From assembly GCA_009711765.1 (NCBI GenBank), contig VEND01000073.1, positions 1-60,155 of the forward strand: DNA of 60,155 bases, in the 5' to 3' direction. This DNA is from Bacillota bacterium (GTDB lineage Bacteria; Bacillota; Clostridia; Tissierellales; MES13). Within the stretch, counting starts at the first letter, position 1. The number at the start of each line of letters is the position of its first letter. The notes under the pieces are model-generated. The model did no database searches. It worked only from the letters and a program-made list of their open reading frames with translations, and was not told where the DNA came from. Made by a program: the position numbers and the translations under genes. This document shows, piece by piece, positions 17,879 to 26,066 of this stretch.

Positions 17879-17907
17879 AAATTATCACTGAATGTTAATT
17901 TTGTCAA
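17879..17907 (-). promoter_or_regulatory. hrcA operon promoter
   Basis: TTGACA (17907..17902), 17 bases, TAATTT (17884..17879) lie on the minus strand just upstream of CIRCE and close to the 3' end of hemW. Confidence 0.7.
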
Positions 17908-17926
17908 CACCTTTTTTGAAAAAAAT

Positions 17927-19063
17927 TTATGTTAATAATTCCATAAAAACTCTATTAGAGATATCTCTCCCTCTTTCTGTTAACTTTATTCTTTTATTAA
18001 AATTATTTAATAATCCTTCACTTTCAAATTTTTTAATTTGTGATTTATATATCTTTTCTATATTAACATTAAATCTATTATAAAAAATTCTTTTATCAAT
18101 ACCTTTATTTAACCTTAAACCTAAAATAACATACTCACTTATTTCCATATTCTTATCTATTTTTTCTGATTCAAAAATAGGTAATCTATTATCATCTATA
18201 GCCTTAAAATAATTAGTAAAATTTATTTCATTCCCCCATCTTTCACTAAATAAATTTGAGTGTGCTCCTAAACCCACTCCTAAATAGGGTTTTACTTTCC
18301 AATATAATAAATTATGTTTACATTTATAATTTTTTTTATGAAAATTCGAAATTTCATATTGATGAAAGTTTCTATTTTTTAATAACTCTATACCTTCATG
18401 ATACATTTCTCTTTCTAAATCTTCACTTGGTAATGAAAATTTATCATCTTTATATTTATCAAAGAAAGGAGTGCCTTTCTCTAACTTTAAACTATAAAAA
18501 GAAATATGCTTAACATCAAGTTTTGTTACAAAATCAATAGTTTTCTTAACGTCATCTAAAGTTTGTTTAGGTAAATTAAACATAATATCTACATTAACAT
18601 TATTAAATCCATATTTACTAATAAGTTTATAATTTTTTAAGAAAACTTCTTTTGTATGAGTTCTTCCTATTCTTTTTAAAATATTATTATCAGATGACTG
18701 TAAGCCTAAACTTATTCTATTTATATTACTTTTTTTATAAAGTTTAAGTTTGTCCTCATCTATAGTATTTGGATTTACTTCTATCGTGATTTCTTCTAAA
18801 AAAGTAGTATTAAATTCTTTATATACTTCTTCTAATATATTATAGATATATTTAGCATCTATTGATGAAGGAGTCCCCCCACCTATAAAAATAGTTTTTA
18901 ATTTATAATTTTTTAATTTTTCTGATTGCATTTTAATTTCTTTTATTAAATAATCAACATATTTTTCTATAAAATCCCTTTTATTTGGATAAGAAATAAA
19001 ATCACAATAATAACACTTACTTTCACAAAATGGAATGTGTATATATAATCCAAGCTCTTTCAA
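17927..19063 (-). CDS. hemW: HemW, radical-SAM heme chaperone-like protein
   Basis: This radical-SAM protein is related to oxygen-independent coproporphyrinogen oxidase but is thought to act in heme trafficking. The cluster motif is IHIPFCESKCYYCDF near the N-terminus, followed by FIGGGTPSSI and NPNTIDEDKL. The C-terminal HemN_C domain includes YEISNFHKKNYKCKHNLLYW and GLGAHSN. TTG at 19063 lies behind AGGGTGAG; the upstream GTG at 19072 is inside that site. It lacks the extra N-terminal cysteines of true HemN. It sits between lepA and hrcA, the usual clostridial order. Confidence 0.93.
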   Translation of the reverse strand: MKELGLYIHIPFCESKCYYCDFISYPNKRDFIEKYVDYLIKEIKMQSEKLKNYKLKTIFIGGGTPSSIDAKYIYNILEEVYKEFNTTFLEEITIEVNPNTIDEDKLKLYKKSNINRISLGLQSSDNNILKRIGRTHTKEVFLKNYKLISKYGFNNVNVDIMFNLPKQTLDDVKKTIDFVTKLDVKHISFYSLKLEKGTPFFDKYKDDKFSLPSEDLEREMYHEGIELLKNRNFHQYEISNFHKKNYKCKHNLLYWKVKPYLGVGLGAHSNLFSERWGNEINFTNYFKAIDDNRLPIFESEKIDKNMEISEYVILGLRLNKGIDKRIFYNRFNVNIEKIYKSQIKKFESEGLLNNFNKRIKLTERGRDISNRVFMELLT

Positions 19064-19100
19064 ATTACTCACCCTAAATATTTATTTTGCTTTTATTATA

Positions 19101-19126
19101 AAAATGCACACATCTGTGTGCATTTT
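19101..19126 (-). terminator. terminator after lepA
   Basis: AAAATGCACACA/TGTGTGCATTTT forms a 12-bp stem with a two-base gap, T-rich at the 3' side on both strands, immediately after the lepA stop. Confidence 0.8.
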
Positions 19127-19129
19127 TAT

Positions 19130-20947
19130 CTATTTATCTTCATCAAATTTAAGCACTGCTAAGAAAGCATCCTGTGGAACTTCCACATTTCCTACTTGTC
19201 TCATTCTCTTTTTACCCTCTTTTTGTTTTGCTAATAATTTTTTCTTTCTACTTATATCTCCACCATAGCATTTAGATAAAACATCTTTTCTAAGTGCCCT
19301 AATAGTTTCCCTTGCAATAATCTTTTTCTCTAAAGCTGCTTGAATAGGTATAGCAAACATCTGTCTTGGAATAACATCCTTTAATTTCTCTGCTATTAAT
19401 CTTCCTCTTTCATAAGCCTTTTCTCTATGAACTATTATAGAAAAGGCATCTACAACTTCTTTGTTTATTAATATATCTAATTTTACAAGGTCTGATTGTT
19501 TATAGCCTTTTAATTCATAATCTAATGAAGCATAACCTCTAGTTCTAGATTTTAAGGTATCAAAGAAATCATATATAACTTCATTTAATGGTATGTCATA
19601 ATAAAGTACTACCCTAGTCTCTTCTAAGTATTCCATATTTTTAAAAGTAGCTCTTCTTGATTCACACAACTCCATAATAGGCCCTACATAATCAGTTGGG
19701 CTCATAATAGAGGCTTCAACGATTGGTTCTTCCATATACTCAATCTCCTGTGTGTCTGGTAAATTAGTTGGGTTTTGTATTACAATATCTTCTCCATCGG
19801 TTTTCTTTACTTTATATATAACACTTGGTGCAGTTGTTACTATATTTAAATCAAATTCTCTTTCTAATCTCTCTTGCATAATTTCTAAATGTAATAAGCC
19901 TAAGAACCCGCATCTGAATCCAAAACCTAATGCAGCAGATGATTCAGGTTCAAAAACTAATGCTGCGTCATTTACCTGTAATTTTTCTAAAGCATCACGA
20001 ACATTATTAAAATCTTCACCTTCTGCTGGATAAATTCCACAATAGACCATAGGCGTTACCTTTTTATAACCAGGTAAGGCTTTTTGTGTTGGATTTTCAG
20101 CATCTGTTATAGTATCTCCAACTCTTGCATCACTAACATTTTTAATACTAGCTGAAACATAACCAACATCACCTGCATTAAGTTGATCTACAGGAATCTG
20201 TTTAGGTGCAAATATTCCTACCTCTGTGACTTCAAATTTCTTTCCTGTATTCATCATCTTAATTTCCATTCCAGGTTTAATACAACCTTCCATAACTCTT
20301 ATATCTGCAATAACTCCTTTATAAGTGTCATAGTAAGAGTCAAAAACTAATGCCTTTAAAGGATCATTATTTATACCCTCAGGTGCAGGTATTTTATTTG
20401 CTATACTCTCTAATACATCTTCTATATTTGTACCATCTTTGGCTGATATCATTGGTATGTCTTCACAGTCTAGTCCAATAACATCCTCGATTTCTTTTTT
20501 TACTTCTTTAGGTCGTGCACTGGGTAAATCTATCTTATTAATAACTGGAACAATTTCTAAGTCCTGCTCTAATGCTAAATATACATTTGCTAATGTTTGT
20601 GCTTCTATTCCCTGAGCTGCGTCTACTATTAATAATGCTCCTTCACAGGCAGCTAAACTTCTTGAAACTTCATAATTAAAATCTACATGCCCTGGAGTAT
20701 CTATCAAGTTAAATATATATTCGGTATTATCCTTTGCTTTATATATTAATCTGGTAGTTTGTAACTTTATCGTTATTCCTCTTTCTCTTTCTAAATCCAT
20801 ATTATCAAGTATTTGTTCTTGCATCTCTCTTTGTGTTAATAATCCTGTCTTTTCTATCATCCTATCTGCTAAGGTAGACTTTCCATGGTCTATATGTGCA
20901 ATAATACTAAAATTTCTAACCCTACTACGTCTTTCATCAATCTTCAT
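19130..20947 (-). CDS. lepA: elongation factor 4 (LepA), ribosomal GTPase
   Basis: This translational GTPase back-translocates or rescues stalled ribosomes and aids 30S biogenesis. It is 605 aa from the ATG at 20947, preceded by AAGGAGG. The GTPase domain has [10 protein letters not shown] (G1), RGITIK (G2), DTPGHVDF (G3) and NKIDLP (G4). The LepA-specific C-terminal domain ends near [14 protein letters not shown]. Domains are in the expected order and full length. Confidence 0.97.
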   Translation of the reverse strand: MKIDERRSRVRNFSIIAHIDHGKSTLADRMIEKTGLLTQREMQEQILDNMDLERERGITIKLQTTRLIYKAKDNTEYIFNLIDTPGHVDFNYEVSRSLAACEGALLIVDAAQGIEAQTLANVYLALEQDLEIVPVINKIDLPSARPKEVKKEIEDVIGLDCEDIPMISAKDGTNIEDVLESIANKIPAPEGINNDPLKALVFDSYYDTYKGVIADIRVMEGCIKPGMEIKMMNTGKKFEVTEVGIFAPKQIPVDQLNAGDVGYVSASIKNVSDARVGDTITDAENPTQKALPGYKKVTPMVYCGIYPAEGEDFNNVRDALEKLQVNDAALVFEPESSAALGFGFRCGFLGLLHLEIMQERLEREFDLNIVTTAPSVIYKVKKTDGEDIVIQNPTNLPDTQEIEYMEEPIVEASIMSPTDYVGPIMELCESRRATFKNMEYLEETRVVLYYDIPLNEVIYDFFDTLKSRTRGYASLDYELKGYKQSDLVKLDILINKEVVDAFSIIVHREKAYERGRLIAEKLKDVIPRQMFAIPIQAALEKKIIARETIRALRKDVLSKCYGGDISRKKKLLAKQKEGKKRMRQVGNVEVPQDAFLAVLKFDEDK

Positions 20948-21040
20948 AAGTATCCTCCTTAAAAACATAACTATATATCATTATATATTATTTGCTGTTG
21001 TTTATAAAGATTATTTAATTAATTTATTATACAATAAAAA

Positions 21041-21057
21041 AGACCGAACATCGGTCT
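21041..21057 (-). terminator. terminator after small membrane protein gene
   Basis: AGACCGA-aca-TCGGTCT is followed on the minus strand by TTTTTTATTG. It overlaps the stop region of the gene ending at 21056. Confidence 0.85.
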
Positions 21058-21382
21058 AATTATTTAAAAGTACATTCATATCATCAATAATATGTGTAAC
21101 TTTATCTTTTATTTTTGTAATAACTTCATTAATTTGCTTATTTATCTTAATTTGAGATATGTTGTATTTTTCTCCCATTAGTTCAATATCATGAAATCCA
21201 TTTGTATAATTATAGTTAAAGATTACTTTGTTTTCAACTTCTGTTAAGAAATTGTAACAATCATTAACTATGTTTAATCCTCCAAATAATATTAAAAATA
21301 TTGAAAACAATAGAAAGATTTTAATTTTTTTATTTTTTCTTTCTAACTTTCTTTTATAATATCTGTTTACTCTACTCTCCAT
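21056..21382 (-). CDS. small single-pass membrane protein of unknown function
   Basis: No recognised family. It is 108 aa from the ATG at 21382, which has only a weak GGTGAT site; a GTG 12 bases upstream is possible. The first 25 residues are strongly basic (YYKRKLERKNKKIK). One membrane segment follows at about residues 22-42 (IFLLFSIFLILFGG). The outer part of about 65 residues contains YNYTNGFHDIEL and a helical region with KQINEVITKIKDKVTHI. It is co-directional with the signal peptidase gene, 26 bases downstream of it, and ends in a strong terminator. It is perhaps a cell-surface or sporulation-associated anchor; this is a guess from context only. Confidence 0.6.
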   Translation of the reverse strand: MESRVNRYYKRKLERKNKKIKIFLLFSIFLILFGGLNIVNDCYNFLTEVENKVIFNYNYTNGFHDIELMGEKYNISQIKINKQINEVITKIKDKVTHIIDDMNVLLNN

Positions 21383-21420
21383 AATAATCACCAATTATAT
21401 TATAGACAGTTTAAATATAT

Positions 21421-21963
21421 TTATTCATATAATAAACCAAATCTCGTATCGAAAGGAAACCACCTAATCCAAGCTTTTCCCTTTATTGAATCAATCTTCA
21501 CAGATCCAAAGACTCTACTATCTTTACTAGCCATTCTATTTCTATTATCTCCTAAAACAAATACGTGACCTTTAGGTACTTTCAATTTAAGTTCACCATA
21601 GGTATATACATCTTCTTTTAGATACTCTTCATTTAAAATTTTACCATTTAAATATACTTTCCCATTCTTTATTTCTATTATATCTCCCTCTAAGGCTATT
21701 ATACGCTTAATATAATCCTTATCCGGTACATCAGGTGCCTTTATAACTACTATATCTTTTCTTTTAGGCTCTTCTACTTTATAAACTATCTTATTTGTAA
21801 ATAACCTATCTTTTTCATGTAAAGTAGGATACATAGAACTTCCTATTACATATGTTGTATTAATTAAAAAGGTTTTTATTAGTATTGCTATAACCACGGC
21901 TAATAAAATACTTTTAACCCATTCAAATAACTCAGTTTTAAATTTATCTTTATTTTGTGACAT
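21421..21963 (-). CDS. lepB: type I signal peptidase
   Basis: This membrane-bound serine/lysine protease removes signal peptides from exported proteins. It is 180 aa. A single N-terminal membrane segment spans residues 17-35. The catalytic Ser43 is in SSMYPTLHEKD, and the general base Lys86 is in YIKRIIALEGD. The conserved box VFVLGDNRNRMASKDSR is near the C-terminus. AGGAGG precedes the ATG. It lies between spoIIP and lepA, where a signal peptidase is not the usual neighbour. Confidence 0.94.
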   Translation of the reverse strand: MSQNKDKFKTELFEWVKSILLAVVIAILIKTFLINTTYVIGSSMYPTLHEKDRLFTNKIVYKVEEPKRKDIVVIKAPDVPDKDYIKRIIALEGDIIEIKNGKVYLNGKILNEEYLKEDVYTYGELKLKVPKGHVFVLGDNRNRMASKDSRVFGSVKIDSIKGKAWIRWFPFDTRFGLLYE

Positions 21964-22020
21964 GTAAAAAACCTCCTAATAAATTACCAAATTAATTATA
22001 GCATTTTTTCCAATAAAAAA

Positions 22021-22049
22021 AAAGGAATTAATTACTTTTTAATTCCTTT
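22021..22049 (-). terminator. terminator after spoIIP
   Basis: AAAGGAATTAA/TTAATTCCTTT forms a hairpin followed on the minus strand by a run of nine or more T. It overlaps the spoIIP stop. Confidence 0.85.
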
Positions 22050-23315
22050 AATAGCATTATCTAAAATTTCTGCTAAGTATTTTGCAGTTTCAACCGATTC
22101 ATCTATCGTAGTCAAATTACTACCTACTTCAAATAATGTTGAGTAGTCGCTTAAAAATAAATTATATTTTCCATAGGGTTTAATTATAATTCCTTTACAT
22201 AAACCTGGATACATTTGGTCTGAAACAGCTTTTATATACTTTGCAAACTTTAATACTTCTCCTTTATTGGGTGTATCATCCCCTATTACTAATCTAAAGG
22301 TCGCAACGCTTTTTCCATTTATTTGTATTTTCGATTCCTTCTTTGCCTTTTCTAAATATGATGAATTTAAAGGAATTCCATCTCTATGTATATCTATTAA
22401 AATCTTTAAATTTTTCTCATTCTTCATCTCTTTTCTAGCAGTTGATAATGATTTTACATAGGAATTTTTATATGATGGTAAATCATGATATATATCTACA
22501 TGTTTAACCTTATGATTGTATTTATTTAATTCTTCCTTTAATACATCTCCTATTTTAATTACACTAAAATCTCTCTTTGTAGAATGATAATTATCCTTAG
22601 TAATAGGTAAATAAACTTCTGTAGCGTGGGTATGATAAATTAATATATAAGGTTTAGTATTATTAATCTCTAAAGGTTTAGGCATATTTATCTTGCTTTT
22701 TATCTTTTCTATATTTACATTTTTACTTATATTAGTATTTGATGATATATTAGGATCAACTATTACTATATCTTCAATAACTTCAACATCTTTATATTCT
22801 TCAACATCTTCTTTTGATTCATATTCATCAACTAATGGAGCAACAACTTCCTTAGTTTCTTTCTTTTTATCTATATTTACTTTAGTCTCTTCATCTTTTT
22901 TAGACTTTATAATGTTTAATATTGCTGGTAATTGAGACTTTAAATATGACTTAGGCTCTATATTTGATAATAAATTTTTAGATAAAACATTAATTATGTT
23001 TATATTATATAAACTACCTTTATTTTTCTCATAAGCTAATTCCATATAATTGTTACTTTTTAATATTACACTTAAAAAAAAATCCCCTTCAAATTGATCC
23101 TTATTAGTCATTTTTAATTCAGTAAATTTAACTTCTTTAAAATCTTTGTTAATATTATAAACACTAATAACTTCTTTATTAACCATCTTTTTTTCTGTAT
23201 CTTTACTACCTATAACCTTAATTGCTATATTAAATCCCATAAATAAAATTATCAAACATAATAAAGCTATAATAATATTTAATATCCCCTTATCCTTTAA
23301 TAATCTTAAAGACAT
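22032..23315 (-). CDS. spoIIP: stage II sporulation protein P (peptidoglycan hydrolase)
   Basis: With SpoIID and SpoIIM it degrades septal peptidoglycan to drive engulfment during endospore formation. It is about 427 aa from the ATG at 23315; a GTG at 23324 lies in the GGGAGTG ribosome site. An N-terminal membrane anchor spans residues about 12-32. A long low-complexity Lys/Glu/Val linker follows, then the C-terminal amidase domain with YILIYHTHATEVYLP and LIDIHRDGIPL. It is downstream of gpr with a sigma-E-like promoter. Confidence 0.93.
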   Translation of the reverse strand: MSLRLLKDKGILNIIIALLCLIILFMGFNIAIKVIGSKDTEKKMVNKEVISVYNINKDFKEVKFTELKMTNKDQFEGDFFLSVILKSNNYMELAYEKNKGSLYNINIINVLSKNLLSNIEPKSYLKSQLPAILNIIKSKKDEETKVNIDKKKETKEVVAPLVDEYESKEDVEEYKDVEVIEDIVIVDPNISSNTNISKNVNIEKIKSKINMPKPLEINNTKPYILIYHTHATEVYLPITKDNYHSTKRDFSVIKIGDVLKEELNKYNHKVKHVDIYHDLPSYKNSYVKSLSTARKEMKNEKNLKILIDIHRDGIPLNSSYLEKAKKESKIQINGKSVATFRLVIGDDTPNKGEVLKFAKYIKAVSDQMYPGLCKGIIIKPYGKYNLFLSDYSTLFEVGSNLTTIDESVETAKYLAEILDNAIKGIKK

Positions 23316-23356
23316 GTCAAACACTCCCTGTCCGCTTTTAAAAATGTATCTTTAGA

Positions 23357-23386
23357 TATTTATGGTCACTATATGAAATTATATTC
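23357..23386 (-). promoter_or_regulatory. candidate sigma-E promoter of spoIIP
   Basis: GAATATA (23386..23380), 15 bases, CATAAATA (23364..23357) on the minus strand resemble the mother-cell sigma-E pattern (ATA-type -35, CATA-type -10) about 45 bases before spoIIP. Confidence 0.4.
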
Positions 23387-23482
23387 TAAGTTCTTCTTTA
23401 TTATGTATAATTTATTTTCTATGTCCATAAAAACCACCAACCAGTAAAGTGTTTTTAAAAAATTAAATATAATATAAAATAA

Positions 23483-23519
23483 AAGGACTGAAGTCTATAA
23501 AATACAGAATTCAATCCTT
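23483..23519 (-). terminator. terminator after gpr
   Basis: An imperfect hairpin with arms AAGGATTGAA and TTCAGTCCTT (G·U pairs) lies about 45 bases downstream of gpr, followed by TTATTTTATAT. Confidence 0.6.
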
Positions 23520-23562
23520 ACATCCTAGGTATATCTATTTTTGATTTAAAACATTAATGCTT

Positions 23563-24537
23563 CTAATTTATATACTTATTTACATCTTTTAAATCTATTC
23601 CCGGATGCAGTGAGATATTTAATGCATTTGCTATAACTATAGAGATATCATTTATAACATCATCAACTTCTTTTGGAGTTACCATTACATTGCCGGTATA
23701 AGGCATTAAAACTTCCTTTATTAACTGATATTTATCTTCACTTTTCATCCCTTCTAACAATGAATAAAACTCACTTGAACCCTTTGCTTGCTTTTTCATT
23801 TCATCTGTAATTAAATCTATTGTATCATTCACCATAGTAGCTGCGTCTACTACAGTTGGGATTCCTATAGCAACAACAGGCACACCTAAGTATTCCTTAT
23901 TTAGTCCTAGCCTCTTATTTCCAACACCAGCTCCTGGGTTTATTCCCGTATCTGAAATTTGTATAGTAGAACTTACCCTCTCCATCTTTCTAGAAGCTAA
24001 TGCATCAACTGCTATAACTAAATCAGGTTTTGTTTTTTCTACTATACCCTTAATAATTTCCCCAGTTTCTATTCCAGTTATCCCCATAACCCCAGGTGAA
24101 ATTGCAGAAACTTCAGCCATTGTTTCATCCTCAGTTTTTTTGTAAGCTTTAAATAGATGCCTAGTTACAAATACTTTGCCAACAACTTTTGGACCTAAAG
24201 CATCAGGAGTTACATTCCAATTTCCCAATCCAACAATTAAAGTCTTTGTGTTTTTATCTGAATTTATTAACATTTTTAGTTCCTTTGCTAAGGCTTGACT
24301 TATTTCATCTTTTAATTCTTGGTCTGCTTTTTTAAGCCCCGGAGACTCGATAGTAATATAACTTCCAATCTTTTTGCCCATAGTACTTTGACCTAATTCA
24401 TTTAAAATCTTAACACGGGTTACACTATAATCGTTTTGTTCATCCTTTGTAACTTCAACACCTGGTATTTCTTGATTATTTTCTTCTTTATATAGCTCTC
24501 TTGCTTCTATAGCCAAATCAGTTCTCACTTGAAACAT
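23563..24537 (-). CDS. gpr: germination protease (GPR)
   Basis: This spore endopeptidase (peptidase family A25) starts degradation of small acid-soluble proteins at germination. It is about 324 aa. The start FQVRTDLAIEARELY is the conserved propeptide region, itself resembling the cleavage site of its SASP targets. Downstream are TLIVGLGNWNVTPDALGPKV and VIAVDALASR, diagnostic of the family. ATG at 24537 has AGGAGG at 7 bases; the GTG just before it is too close. It is divergent from rpsT, as in many Firmicutes. Confidence 0.96.
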   Translation of the reverse strand: MFQVRTDLAIEARELYKEENNQEIPGVEVTKDEQNDYSVTRVKILNELGQSTMGKKIGSYITIESPGLKKADQELKDEISQALAKELKMLINSDKNTKTLIVGLGNWNVTPDALGPKVVGKVFVTRHLFKAYKKTEDETMAEVSAISPGVMGITGIETGEIIKGIVEKTKPDLVIAVDALASRKMERVSSTIQISDTGINPGAGVGNKRLGLNKEYLGVPVVAIGIPTVVDAATMVNDTIDLITDEMKKQAKGSSEFYSLLEGMKSEDKYQLIKEVLMPYTGNVMVTPKEVDDVINDISIVIANALNISLHPGIDLKDVNKYIN

Positions 24538-24566
24538 CACTATACCTCCTATTTATCATATAAATT

Positions 24567-24597
24567 TATAATAACTCTTAAATGCAATATTTATTCA
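24567..24597 (-). promoter_or_regulatory. candidate forespore (sigma-F/G) promoter of gpr
   Basis: TGAATA (24597..24592), 18 bases, TATTATA (24573..24567) match the sigma-G -35 exactly and the -10 (CATACTA type) partly. Confidence 0.45.
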
Positions 24598-24674
24598 CTA
24601 ACTTACTTTGTAGATAAATTAACATTGGTATAATTTTAAAAATTTTTGGTTATAAATCAAATAACATATTTTTC

Positions 24675-24703
24675 TTGCATTTTACCCATGTTCGTGGTAA
24701 AAT
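24675..24703 (+). promoter_or_regulatory. rpsT promoter
   Basis: TTGCAT (24675-24680), 17 bases, TAAAAT (24698-24703) lie 36 bases before the rpsT start. Confidence 0.65.
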
Positions 24704-24738
24704 ACTTTAGGTAATTGCATTTTGAGGAGGTGAATCCA

Positions 24739-24993
24739 TTGGCTAACATAAAATCAGCAAAAAAGAGAATTAAAGTTATTGAGACTAAAACTGCTGCTAA
24801 TAAAAGCAGAAAATCTGAAATAAAAACTTATATAAGAAAATTCGAAGACGCGGTTAAAAATGAGAAGTTTGAAGATGCTAAAGAATTACTTAAGCTTGTA
24901 GAAAAGAAACTTGATAAAGCAGCTTCTAAGGGAAGTTTACACAAAAAGACTGCTGCTAGAAGAGTAAGTAGATTAGCAAAAAAAATAAAATAG
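24739..24993 (+). CDS. rpsT: 30S ribosomal protein S20
   Basis: This 84-aa basic protein binds 16S rRNA early in small-subunit assembly. It starts ANIKSAKKRIKVIE after the initiator and ends SRLAKKIK. The start is TTG at 24739 behind GGAGGTGAATCC. A frame opening at ATG 24715 has no ribosome site. Escherichia coli rpsT also begins on UUG as part of its autoregulation, which may apply here. Confidence 0.96.
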   Translation: MANIKSAKKRIKVIETKTAANKSRKSEIKTYIRKFEDAVKNEKFEDAKELLKLVEKKLDKAASKGSLHKKTAARRVSRLAKKIK

Positions 24994-25002
24994 TAAAAAT
25001 AA

Positions 25003-25024
25003 ACTTCGGGCAAAGGCCCGAAGT
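25003..25024. terminator. terminator between rpsT and holA
   Basis: ACTTCGGGC…GCCCGAAGT forms a GC-rich stem with ATTTTATTTT following on the plus strand and TTTATTTTT on the minus. It serves convergent rpsT and holA. Confidence 0.85.
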
Positions 25025-25027
25025 ATT

Positions 25028-26065
25028 TTATTTTCCTGTAACTTCAATTATTAATTTTTCAACAGCAAGCTTATTATCAAGCTTTCCTGTTTTAATAGCC
25101 CGATCAGCCTCTAGACACTTCTTAAGACTTCTTTCAAGCTCTTTTAAACTTAAGTTTCTTCCTTGATTTAAAACCTTTCTAGCTACAAACCCAGGCACTT
25201 TCATTTTCTTTGAAATATTCTTTTGACTATAGCCTTTCTGTTCTAATAATTTACCCATAATTAATAATCTAAATTGTCTTATAATCATATACATAATTAA
25301 TTGGACAGGCTCATTTTCTAAAAGCATTTCATTAAATACAGTTAGAGATGTCTCAGGATTTCTTTTTCCTAACCCATCTACTAACTTAAAAATATTATTT
25401 TGCAAAGATCTAATCAATATCTTATCTATAATATCTTTAGATACTTTTTCATTATTTCCTAAATAATTACTTATCTTTATTATTTCATTATCTAAATCAT
25501 AAAGAGTTTTATTACTATTATTATCTAAATATCCTGTCACCTGCAAAAAGTAATTAATATCTTTTCTTGTGATATTTTTTTTATTATCTTTAAATTTTTT
25601 ATCTATCCATTTAAATAACTCATCTTCCTTCATCTTATTAAACTCAATAATAGAACCATTTTTTTTGATTTCTTTATATAACTTCTTTCTTTTATCGATT
25701 TTTTCTGCCTTATTTATAAAAAGCAGACAAGTAGTCTCACTAGGATTTTTTATATAATTAATTAAATTTTCTTCATCTTCCTTATTACCTTTATTAGTAA
25801 CTATAAATTCTAAATCTTCTACAATAACAACTTTTATATCATTCATAAATGGCAAAGTTTCACAGGCATTTACTATATCCTTTACAGCTATTTCTTTTCC
25901 ATCTAAATATATATAGTTTAAAGATTGAAAGGATTCATTTATGTACTTTTTTTTCAATTTAGTAATTATCCAATCTTTTAAATAATTTTCATTTCCAAAA
26001 CATAAGTATACATTTTCTAAATGATCTTTTTTAATATCTTCTAATATTTTTTTATAACTCATCAT
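25028..26065 (-). CDS. holA: DNA polymerase III, delta subunit
   Basis: This is the clamp-loader subunit that opens the beta sliding clamp. It is 345 aa. The N-terminal part has VYLCFGNENYLKDW and the domain-1 signature of HolA; the C-terminal collar includes FKLVDGLGKRNPETSL and the QFRLL region. Two adjacent ATGs (26065 and 26062) follow GAGGTG; the second has better spacing. It lies one base after comEC, with which it is normally paired in Firmicutes. Confidence 0.92.
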   Translation of the reverse strand: MMSYKKILEDIKKDHLENVYLCFGNENYLKDWIITKLKKKYINESFQSLNYIYLDGKEIAVKDIVNACETLPFMNDIKVVIVEDLEFIVTNKGNKEDEENLINYIKNPSETTCLLFINKAEKIDKRKKLYKEIKKNGSIIEFNKMKEDELFKWIDKKFKDNKKNITRKDINYFLQVTGYLDNNSNKTLYDLDNEIIKISNYLGNNEKVSKDIIDKILIRSLQNNIFKLVDGLGKRNPETSLTVFNEMLLENEPVQLIMYMIIRQFRLLIMGKLLEQKGYSQKNISKKMKVPGFVARKVLNQGRNLSLKELERSLKKCLEADRAIKTGKLDNKLAVEKLIIEVTGK

Positions 26066-26066
26066 T

